Below, piece by piece: positions 41,859-49,989 of a stretch of DNA of 64,000 nt. Source of the stretch: an uncultured Clostridia bacterium (lineage in GTDB: Bacteria > Bacillota > Clostridia > Christensenellales > UBA1242); the NCBI GenBank assembly GCA_947627545.1, contig CANQWK010000005.1, positions 16,377 to 80,376 on the forward strand. The letters are read 5' to 3'. The notes beneath the pieces were generated by a model. That model ran no database searches. It worked only from the letters and a program-made list of their open reading frames with translations, and had not been told where the DNA came from. Made by a program: the position numbers and the translations under genes. Within the stretch, counting starts at the first letter, position 1. The number at the start of each line of letters is the position of its first letter.

Positions 41859-42777
41859 CTTTTTCTCCTTTTAAAAGTTTTTGCACTTCGCTTGATAAAT
41901 TTATTAATTCGCTTTTTGCTACAAATTCGCCTGTTTTTGTGGCTAATTGTTGCAATTTATTTAGTGTTGTTTGGCTAATTTTAACGAGGTTTAAATTTGA
42001 AGCAGTGCGAAGAATTGACAAGTGTTTTTTAAGTTCGTCATAATTTAGTAAATATGCCGATTTTAAAATTGCCAAACTTCTTAAAGAAGCGTCTAAAAGT
42101 TCATCATGATTAGATACATCTAACATTTTTGCACTTTCAATTTCTAGGTCTTGAAGTTTGTTTATCATTTTGTCAAATTCATCTATAATTTCATTTTCAC
42201 TAAAACCTAAATTGCAAATTGTAGATAACATGTAAATGTTTTTGTCCTTTGTTGCTGTTAAAGAATAACCTAATTTGCCTATGTTTTGCTTTACTTGTTC
42301 AATTTTGCCAAGCGAATTTATTGCATTTAAATCAATAAGGCTTTCTATTTTTATGCCTGCACCTATTTTTGATAAATCACTCATTAAATAGCCATATGTG
42401 TCGTTATAGCACAAATTAACTTTATTTGCCAAACTATTTGCAATTTCTTGCGCATTTAAAAAGCAAGTTTTGTTATAGCCTATGGTTGAACTAGTTATTG
42501 TTATATGTTCACCATTAAATAATGTTAAACTTGTGTTGGTTTTTTCATTAATCAAAAGGTTTGAACAATTTAAATTTTCAATTAAACCTGCAGTTTTTAA
42601 CGCTTCTACAACTTTAGCATCGGTAGAATTTAGGTTTATTAAACTTAATTTATCTTTAAGGGCAGAAGTAATTTTACCTATAATTTCATTTTGCTTTTCA
42701 ATTTCTAGTTTTGGAACAAATTTATAATCTTTAACATTTCTAAAAATTTTAACTTTTGTGCTTATAACATTATTCAT
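41851..42777 (-). CDS. mcsB: McsB-like protein arginine kinase homologue, active site degenerate
   Basis: Alignable to McsB (VISTKVKIFRNVKDY; DTYGYLMSDLSKIGAGIK; GKLGYSLTAT; ICNLGFSENEI) and in mcsB operon position. Confidence 0.82.
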   Translation of the reverse strand: MNNVISTKVKIFRNVKDYKFVPKLEIEKQNEIIGKITSALKDKLSLINLNSTDAKVVEALKTAGLIENLNCSNLLINEKTNTSLTLFNGEHITITSSTIGYNKTCFLNAQEIANSLANKVNLCYNDTYGYLMSDLSKIGAGIKIESLIDLNAINSLGKIEQVKQNIGKLGYSLTATKDKNIYMLSTICNLGFSENEIIDEFDKMINKLQDLEIESAKMLDVSNHDELLDASLRSLAILKSAYLLNYDELKKHLSILRTASNLNLVKISQTTLNKLQQLATKTGEFVAKSELINLSSEVQKLLKGEKDV

Positions 42778-43267
42778 TTTCTGCCTCCAACTTTTGAATT
42801 TGCTTTTTTATTTTTGCAGCATCTTCATATCGTTCTTCTTTAACAGCTAAGTGCATCTCTTCTTTTAAATTTGCAATTTTTTCCGCCTTACTTTCTTTTT
42901 TCTTAACAACCGTTTTAGGTTTTGGTAAAACATCTTGTTTATGCGTTTCAAACGGAGCAATTCGTTTAACTATGTTTGCAATTTCTTCTCTAAATGCTTC
43001 GTAACAATTAGGACAACCTAGTTTTTGCGTGTTTTTAAATTCCCTTAAACTTGTTTTGCAAACCGGACAAGTAATATCGGCTACTTTTTCAAAACTTAAA
43101 AAGTCGGCAAAAGGGGCAAACATATCATCAAATATGCTTGCTGGGTTGGTGTTAAAAACCCCCTCTTTAATCGCACAATCTCGGCACAAATTTGTTGTTT
43201 GGCTAACTCCATTAACCACTAATGTTGAATGATAAACACTTGGTTTTCCGCAACGGTCACATTTCAT
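42770..43267 (-). CDS. mcsA: McsA (UVR domain, zinc-finger activator)
   Basis: CDRCGKPSVYHSTLVVNG...LCRDCA; CPVCKTSL...GCPNCYEAF; UVR motif KEEMHLAVKEERYEDAAKIKKQIQKLE. Confidence 0.93.
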   Translation of the reverse strand: MKCDRCGKPSVYHSTLVVNGVSQTTNLCRDCAIKEGVFNTNPASIFDDMFAPFADFLSFEKVADITCPVCKTSLREFKNTQKLGCPNCYEAFREEIANIVKRIAPFETHKQDVLPKPKTVVKKKESKAEKIANLKEEMHLAVKEERYEDAAKIKKQIQKLEAENE

Positions 43268-43430
43268 AATTAAATCCTCCTTTAAAAATTGTGAACATTT
43301 TGTTTTATTTTTAATTTTATTCTTTAATAATTTCTTATTTTTTCAAAAAATTTTTTAAAATCTTCAATTTTTATTGATATTTTTAAGTTTTTTGCAATTT
43401 TTAGGTTAAATTTTTTTAATTTTTAAAATT

Positions 43431-43901
43431 TTAATGTTTATCATCTCCTTTTTGCATTAATTTTATTATAACTTGTTTTAAAATGTTTGCTCTTAAATTA
43501 TTATCAATATTTATTGGATTATTTAGCGCCTTTGGGCTAATTGTGGTTTTTATTAGTTCACATTCGTGTGATGTTAGCAATTTTCTATCTTTTATATGAT
43601 TTAATAATTGGCAACTTTCGGTTAAACTAATTGGTTTGTTGCAAAGTTCTAAGGCAGATTTTAAAAAATTATCATCATTATCTGTTAACCTGGAAACTTT
43701 AATGTAACCAGCACCGCCACGCTGACTTTCCACCACAAAACCACGGTTAAGCGTAAACCTTGTGTTAAGCACGTAATTTATTTGACTAGGCACACAGGCA
43801 AAAAATTTGGCAAGGTCATTTCGAGATAGTTCAATAAAACTATCATCGTCTAGGCTTGACATTATAAATTGCTCAATAACATCACTTATGCTTTTGTTCA
43901 C
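43431..43901 (-). CDS. ctsR: Transcriptional regulator CtsR
   Basis: ISDVIEQFIMSSL...LARKDLAKFFACVPSQINYVLNTRFTLNRGFVVESQRGGAGYIKV-type sequence; SD AGGAGGG. Confidence 0.95.
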   Translation of the reverse strand: MNKSISDVIEQFIMSSLDDDSFIELSRNDLAKFFACVPSQINYVLNTRFTLNRGFVVESQRGGAGYIKVSRLTDNDDNFLKSALELCNKPISLTESCQLLNHIKDRKLLTSHECELIKTTISPKALNNPINIDNNLRANILKQVIIKLMQKGDDKH

Positions 43902-43974
43902 TATACCCTCCTTTTAAAAAAATTCAAACGCAAATATTTAATCTAAATTTAAGTTTACAGGGGTTCCCATGAGA

Positions 43975-44050
43975 ACTTGTTTCGAAATGGGGTTAAGGAG
44001 CAACCGCCTAAAGACTTACAATTTTTTGTAGCCACAAAAAATTTAGTTTT
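43975..44050 (-). ncRNA. Putative structured 5' leader of ctsR mRNA
   Basis: Minus strand: AATTTTTTGT-GGCT-ACAAAAAATT hairpin, then GGTTGCTCCTTAACC and CCCAT...ATGGG; more GC-rich than surroundings. Confidence 0.4.
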
Positions 44051-44067
44051 AAAGGTGTGTTGCGACG

Positions 44068-44091
44068 TTTGACTTTCTTTGACCTTTGACT
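44068..44091 (-). promoter_or_regulatory. CtsR operator
   Basis: Minus strand AGTCAAAGGTCAAAGAAAGTCAAA contains GGTCAAA-GAA-AGTCAAA heptad repeat plus a third abutting heptad. Confidence 0.88.
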
Positions 44092-44093
44092 AT

Positions 44094-44122
44094 ATTGTAA
44101 CACCCCGTTTTTTATTTGTCAA
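44094..44122 (-). promoter_or_regulatory. ctsR promoter TTGACA-17-TACAAT
   Basis: TTGACA AATAAAAAACGGGGTGT TACAAT read on minus strand, immediately upstream of CtsR box. Confidence 0.82.
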
Positions 44123-44270
44123 CTGTTTTTTGCCAATTTTTTAAAAAAATTTAGCAATCTTTTTATTAGACTGCTAAATTATAATTCTTTTTATTAGAAA
44201 TATTGTTTTAAAATATTGTTTTAGTTTAAGTTTGCAAGTAATATTGGACTAAAATTTAACTATATTATAA

Positions 44271-46082
44271 TTATTTATTAAATCTTTTATAAATGTTCAA
44301 GGCGGTTTGTTTGCTTATGCCTTTGGTTTGTTCTAGTTCTTGCAAAGTTGCGTTTTTTATGTTCTCTATTGTGCGGAATTTTCCTAACAACGCTCGGCGA
44401 GTTGCTGGGCCAACTCCGTCAATGCTTTCTAGCCCGCCACGGTACATTCCTTTTTGACGCAAACTACGGTTAAATGTTATTGCAAAGCGGTGGGCTTCAT
44501 CTCGGGCAAGTTGAACAAGCCTTAATGAATAACTCCCCTTCGACAACATATAAGGCAGTGGCTCGTTTGGTTTAAAAACCTCTTCTTCCCGCTTTGCTAA
44601 ACTTATTAAATCATTTGGAAAATTATATTTTTCCATAACTTCAACCGCTATGCCAAGTTGACCTTTTCCGCCATCTATAACAATTAAATCTGGCATTTGG
44701 CTAAAACTTATATCGTCACTTGAAAGTTTTTCCATGCGGCGTGTTAAAACTTCTCGCATTGAGGCAAAATCGTCAATAAATTCCACCGTTTCAATTTTAA
44801 ATTTGCGGTACATAGATGGGGCTTTTTCGCCATTAATTAGCACAACCATACTTGCAACTGTGTAAGTGCCGTATGTGTGTGAAATATCGTAACATTCTAT
44901 GCGTTTTGGCTCGTGTTTTAGCTTTAAATCCTTTTTAAGTTGTTTTATTGCGCCAATGCTTGCGTTTTGTTGTTTTATGGTTTTATCTAAATTTTTTTCT
45001 AGGTGCATTAAGGCATTTTTTTCGGCAATTTCTAAAAGTTTAAATTTAGTGCTGTCTATTTTAGGTTTGGTTACAACAATTTTCTTTTTAGCCTGATTTT
45101 GCAAAAATAGTTCAATTTCGTTGGTTTCAATTTCTGGCATTATAATTTCATCAACAATAAGCGGATGCGAAGAATAATATTGCATAATAAATTGAGTGTA
45201 AGCTTCGTTTATATCTAAATAATTTAAAATGTCAAAAGTTTCCACGCCCTGAAGTTTGCCGCCCCTGATGTTTAACACGCACATTGCTGAAAATTCGCCG
45301 CTGGTTTTTAGGTTAAACACATCATAATCTACAAGGCTGCCTAAACTTGTTATTATTTTTGCTTTCATTTTGTTTAACATATTTAGCCTATCTCTAATTT
45401 TTATTGCTGTTTCATAATTTTGAGTAGATGAAGCAAGTTGCATTTTTTCTAGCAATATTTTTTCAACTTCGTCTGTTTCGCCTTTTAAAAAGCGAATTGC
45501 TTTGTTTACAATTTGAAAATAATCCTCTTTTGAAATATATTTAGCACAAGGTGCAGAACACAAGTGCATTTCGTAAAAAATGCAAGGTTTTAGCGGTTTT
45601 TTGTTTATAGCAAGCGGAAGTTTACATTTTCGCAAAGCAAATGCATAATCCAAAATGCTTAGCACATCTTTGGCGGTTACTCCTGCCATATATGGCCCAA
45701 AATATTTGTCCGTTTTGTTAAGGCGGCGAGAAATTTCAAAATGCGGATAATCTTCTTTAAGGTTTATTTTTAAATACGCGTAAGTTTTGCTATCTTTTAG
45801 CAAAATGTTGTAATATGGCTTATATTTTTTTATAAGGTTGTTTTCTAATGCAAGTGCTTCCATTTCATCATTAACAACAAAAAAATCAAAATCGCAAACA
45901 TTTTCCACCATGTTGCGAACTTTTATATGCTCTTGCTTACGCAAAAAATATTGGCTAACTCGCTTTTTTAAATTTTTTGCTTTGCCAACATATATCACAT
46001 TTTCATCTTTGTCTTTCATAATGTAAACGCCTGGGTCGTTAGTCAAGCGTTTAACCTTATCTAAAACAATAGTTTTATCCAT
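44271..46082 (-). CDS. uvrC: Excinuclease ABC subunit C
   Basis: DPGVYIMKDKDENVIYVGKAKNLKKRVSQYF; RIECYDISHTYGTYTVASMVV; C-term HhH. Confidence 0.97.
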   Translation of the reverse strand: MDKTIVLDKVKRLTNDPGVYIMKDKDENVIYVGKAKNLKKRVSQYFLRKQEHIKVRNMVENVCDFDFFVVNDEMEALALENNLIKKYKPYYNILLKDSKTYAYLKINLKEDYPHFEISRRLNKTDKYFGPYMAGVTAKDVLSILDYAFALRKCKLPLAINKKPLKPCIFYEMHLCSAPCAKYISKEDYFQIVNKAIRFLKGETDEVEKILLEKMQLASSTQNYETAIKIRDRLNMLNKMKAKIITSLGSLVDYDVFNLKTSGEFSAMCVLNIRGGKLQGVETFDILNYLDINEAYTQFIMQYYSSHPLIVDEIIMPEIETNEIELFLQNQAKKKIVVTKPKIDSTKFKLLEIAEKNALMHLEKNLDKTIKQQNASIGAIKQLKKDLKLKHEPKRIECYDISHTYGTYTVASMVVLINGEKAPSMYRKFKIETVEFIDDFASMREVLTRRMEKLSSDDISFSQMPDLIVIDGGKGQLGIAVEVMEKYNFPNDLISLAKREEEVFKPNEPLPYMLSKGSYSLRLVQLARDEAHRFAITFNRSLRQKGMYRGGLESIDGVGPATRRALLGKFRTIENIKNATLQELEQTKGISKQTALNIYKRFNK

Positions 46083-46185
46083 AAAAATAGTATAACATAT
46101 TTTTAATATATTTTGTATTTATTTAAACAAATTAATTTAAAATTTTACATTATACTAAATTGTAAAATAAAATCATACAATAGGT

Positions 46186-47112
46186 ATGAAATTTTTTAAA
46201 ATTAGTTGGTTAAAAAAACATTGGTTTAAATTGGTTAGTTTATTCGCCTGTATTTTTTTATGTATTTATGTGCCAATGGTAGCAATAAAAAAAGCAAAAG
46301 ACAATGAAATTTATAAAGAGCCTGTGGTTGACACTAAAATTTACACAGTTTGGCACATAGAAACTTTTGAAGGCGGAGGCAAATCTCGTTTGTCGTTTTT
46401 AAACAAAATTGCAAGACAAATTGAAAAAGAAAATGCTGGTGTTTTAATTATGGTTAAGTCCATTGAGCCTGAAAATCTTGAAAGTGAATTAATTGAAAAT
46501 GAGCCAGATATTGTTTCTTTTGGTTTTGGAGTTGGCAAAGTTTTGTTGCCAAAATTGCAAGAAATAAATTCCACCTTTGATGTGCGAGATGGACTTGTAG
46601 AAAGCGGAAGTTTTAACAATAAAATTTTTGCGTTGCCATATATTGTAAGTGGCTACGCAATGTTTAGCCAAGGTGGAGAAAATTTAAATTTTTATTGTGG
46701 TGAAAATGGTTATATAAATCCTAGCAATATTTATTCAAATTTAGGATTAAAAACTGACGAAAAACAAAGCCAGTATGAAGCATATAAAAAATTTATTTAC
46801 AACAATAAAAGCACGCTTTTAGGTAGTGCAAGAGATGTTTTTAGAATTAACAATTTAAACAATATTGGTCGAATAAGTGCAAGCATATCGCCTGTTGATA
46901 GTTACACCGATTTAATTCAATATTTAGGGTTAACAAAAATTGACCAAATTACTGAAAAATTTTTAAGTTTAACACTTGATGATGAGCATCAAAGAAGTTT
47001 AATTGATTACTCACTTTTTAGCAGCAAATTTTACAAAATTTATTCAAGCGGAATATATAATGATATGGAGAATGCACTAATTAGTGCCGTAACGCCAAAT
47101 GTGTTTGAATGA
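46186..47112 (+). CDS. Extracellular solute-binding-like protein, membrane-anchored, orphan
   Basis: N-term TM; YTVWHIETFEGGGKSRLSFLNKIARQIEKEN resembles family 1 SBPs; no permease nearby. Confidence 0.65.
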   Translation: MKFFKISWLKKHWFKLVSLFACIFLCIYVPMVAIKKAKDNEIYKEPVVDTKIYTVWHIETFEGGGKSRLSFLNKIARQIEKENAGVLIMVKSIEPENLESELIENEPDIVSFGFGVGKVLLPKLQEINSTFDVRDGLVESGSFNNKIFALPYIVSGYAMFSQGGENLNFYCGENGYINPSNIYSNLGLKTDEKQSQYEAYKKFIYNNKSTLLGSARDVFRINNLNNIGRISASISPVDSYTDLIQYLGLTKIDQITEKFLSLTLDDEHQRSLIDYSLFSSKFYKIYSSGIYNDMENALISAVTPNVFE

Positions 47113-48091
47113 AAAAATTGAGGTTTTAAAAAAGGCAAATTTAAAAAATTATTGTACATTTAAAATTGGCGGAGTTGCCAAAATTGTTTTTATTGTACAT
47201 TCAACACAACAACTATATAAAGTATGTTTTATGTGTGAAATACACATGTTAAAGTATAAAGTTATTGGTTTAGGGGCAAATTTATTATTTGACGATTATG
47301 GCTTTAACGGAGTTATAATTGTAAACAAAAGCCACAAAATTAGGTTTTATAAAAATTGTGTTTTTGTTGATAGCGGAGTTAATTTATCTAATTTAATTTT
47401 AAATTGTTGCAATAAAGGTTTGGGCGGAATTGAAAATTTAATTGGCATTCCTTCCACAGTTGGAGGAGCCGTTGTTAATGGGTTAGGTGCGTTTAATGTT
47501 GACTTTGCAAATTTTGTAGAATATGTTGATTGTTTAACTGAAAACGGACAGCAAATTAGGTTAAAAAATTCTGCTTGTAGGTTTGGATACCGCACTAGCA
47601 TTTTTAAACAAAAAAATTACATTTTATTGCGTGTAAAACTAAAATTAAATGTTTCAAATTTCAAAACAATTAAACAAAATATGCTTATTGCTTTTCAAAA
47701 AAAATCCGCCACTCAACCGCTTGAAAATTTTAGTGCAGGCAGCGTGTTCAAAAGGTTTTTTATTGACACAAAAAATAAGCAATTCAATAGTAATAGTTTT
47801 ATTAAAAATAATATAACAAAAAATAGCATTTGCTACAACGAAAACAATATAACAAAAAATGAAAAATTTTTTGAAGCAAACCAAATTATTCCTGCAAAAA
47901 TTATTGACAAACTTGGGCTTAAAGGTCTTTCGGTTGGCGGTGCTATGGTTTCAACAAAACATGCTGGGTTTATTATTAACACAGGCAATGCAACAAGCAA
48001 AGATGTCAAAACTTTAATTGAACTTATAAATCAAAAAGTGCAATTGGTTTATGGCTTTACCCTTCCCCTTGAAATTGAAATTGTAAAGTAG
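47099..48091 (+). CDS. murB: UDP-N-acetylenolpyruvoylglucosamine reductase MurB with Asn-rich insertion
   Basis: LGLGANLLFDDYGF-like FAD motif; IPSTVGGAVVNGLGAF; SAGSVFK; GGAMVSTKHAGFIIN. Confidence 0.92.
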   Translation: MCLNEKIEVLKKANLKNYCTFKIGGVAKIVFIVHSTQQLYKVCFMCEIHMLKYKVIGLGANLLFDDYGFNGVIIVNKSHKIRFYKNCVFVDSGVNLSNLILNCCNKGLGGIENLIGIPSTVGGAVVNGLGAFNVDFANFVEYVDCLTENGQQIRLKNSACRFGYRTSIFKQKNYILLRVKLKLNVSNFKTIKQNMLIAFQKKSATQPLENFSAGSVFKRFFIDTKNKQFNSNSFIKNNITKNSICYNENNITKNEKFFEANQIIPAKIIDKLGLKGLSVGGAMVSTKHAGFIINTGNATSKDVKTLIELINQKVQLVYGFTLPLEIEIVK

Positions 48092-48213
48092 AATTTTTTA
48101 TTTATTTCAAAAGATGTATTCTTTATTCATTTTTTAAATCGTTACATTTATGTTATTATAATTTATATTACAAAAAATTATTTTATTTATACATTACAAC
48201 AAAGTTAATTTGT

Positions 48214-48242
48214 TTGATTTTTTTATTCGTTAGTGATATAAT
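48214..48242 (+). promoter_or_regulatory. Promoter TTGATT-17-TATAAT upstream of PHP gene
   Basis: Direct reading; -35 region shares a 22-nt exact element with 55193-55214. Confidence 0.65.
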
Positions 48243-48332
48243 AAATTTTAATTGCAATATAAGGCAAAAAAATGTTTTTTTATTGCAACAAATTATGTAA
48301 ATTTTGTTCAATTTTTATTATAAGGAGATTTT

Positions 48333-49109
48333 ATGGCACTTTTAGCAGATTATCACACTCATACAAAATATTCACGCCACCACCACGGCAAAGGCACGGT
48401 TGAGGACAATGTTCGTGCTGCTTATGAGCGTGGGCTTAGGCAGGTTGCCATAACTGACCATGGGTTTAATCAAAAATTATATGGAGTAAGGCGGACTGAC
48501 ATTCCTAATGTTAAAAAGGACATTGAAGAAGCCAAAGAACGCTACCCCATTGATGTTTTATTAGGCGTGGAAGCCAATTTAATTTCTAGCCGTGGCGACA
48601 TTGACATTTTAGAAGAAGACATGGACAAATTGGACATTTTATTATGCGGTTTCCATAGGCTTGTTAAATCAACTTCTAAAAAGGAGCAATTTGGTTTTGT
48701 GTTGAAAAACATTTTTTGCAATATTTTTCACCACACAAGCAAAAAGCAAATTGAAAAAAACACCAATGCTTACATAAACGCAATGCGAAAATACGATATA
48801 GACATTATTACTCATTTAAACCATGTTTGCAAAGTTAATGTTGAAAAAGTTGCCAGAGTTGCCAAAGAAACAAACACTTTAATTGAACTTAATGGCAAAC
48901 GCTTAGGCATGAGCGATGAAGAAATTTTAACTTGTTATAATTTAGGCTGCAAGTTCGTTGTAGATAGCGATGCTCATTCGCCTAGCCGAGTTGGAGATTG
49001 TCATTTAGGTTTAAGTGCAATTTTAAGGTTAAGAATACCAGATAGTGCAGTAGTAAATTACAATGAATTGCCAACTTTTAAAAAAGAAAAACGTAAAAAA
49101 AGGAGTTAA
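48333..49109 (+). CDS. PHP domain-containing phosphoesterase
   Basis: LLADYHTHTKYSRHHHGKG; VAITDHG; HLNHV; VDSDAHSPSRVG; SD AAGGAG. Confidence 0.9.
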   Translation: MALLADYHTHTKYSRHHHGKGTVEDNVRAAYERGLRQVAITDHGFNQKLYGVRRTDIPNVKKDIEEAKERYPIDVLLGVEANLISSRGDIDILEEDMDKLDILLCGFHRLVKSTSKKEQFGFVLKNIFCNIFHHTSKKQIEKNTNAYINAMRKYDIDIITHLNHVCKVNVEKVARVAKETNTLIELNGKRLGMSDEEILTCYNLGCKFVVDSDAHSPSRVGDCHLGLSAILRLRIPDSAVVNYNELPTFKKEKRKKRS

Positions 49110-49113
49110 AAAT

Positions 49114-49989
49114 ATGGAATGGAAGCAACAAATTATAAAAAACATTTCAAACAATGATTGTTGCGGACATTCCTTTATTTCTGTTTTGTTGAACAGTTGT
49201 GCCATTATCGATAACGCTGACCACTACATATTGTTTAACATTAGCAATTATATTGCTGATAAGGTTGCAGATTTTGTAAAAAGGTTTAGCCCTACGCTAG
49301 AGATTTTGCGATGGGACAATTTTTTAATGTTGCGTGGCGAAATTTATGAGTTTTTAATTGATTTTAATTATGAAAAACTTAACCTTGGCTCATTCGATTT
49401 AGAGTGCGACCGCCTTACCATTTTAAAAACGTTAATTGTTTTGTATGCAAACCTTTATTATAATAAGGACAGCAACAAAAACTCTACAGGCTATAATTTT
49501 GAAATTGTTATAAAAAATAAAGAAATTTTTGATGTTTTAACCTGCCTTTTAAAAGAATTTGGCTTTGAATTAAAAACAAGTAAAAGGCAATACAACACCA
49601 TAATATACACAAAAAATAGTGAATTAATTTGCGATTTGTTGGTTAAACTTGGAGCAAATCATACTGCGTTAGAAATTCAAAATAACCTTGCAATGCGTGA
49701 AGTTAGAAACAGTGCCAATAGGCAAAACAACTGCTTTGGCTACAATTTAGATAAAACTTTAAATTCTAGTGCCGAGCAAATGGAAGCAATCAATTATTTT
49801 TTTGCCAATGACTTGTTAGATAATTTAGATGAAAATTTAAAAGAAGTTGCTCTTCTCCGCCTTGCTAACCCTGAAGTTTCGCTTAACGATTTAAAAACTC
49901 TTTTAGGCAAACCTATTAGCCGAGCGGGTTTAAAATATAGGCTAGATAAAATAATCTCTACTTATAAAAAATTAAAAGGAGAAAATTAA
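49114..49989 (+). CDS. whiA: DNA-binding protein WhiA
   Basis: N-term LAGLIDADG-like fold and C-term HTH (LANPEVSLNDLKTLLGKPISRAGLKYRLDKI); ATG 49114 follows AGGAG. Confidence 0.88.
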   Translation: MEWKQQIIKNISNNDCCGHSFISVLLNSCAIIDNADHYILFNISNYIADKVADFVKRFSPTLEILRWDNFLMLRGEIYEFLIDFNYEKLNLGSFDLECDRLTILKTLIVLYANLYYNKDSNKNSTGYNFEIVIKNKEIFDVLTCLLKEFGFELKTSKRQYNTIIYTKNSELICDLLVKLGANHTALEIQNNLAMREVRNSANRQNNCFGYNLDKTLNSSAEQMEAINYFFANDLLDNLDENLKEVALLRLANPEVSLNDLKTLLGKPISRAGLKYRLDKIISTYKKLKGEN

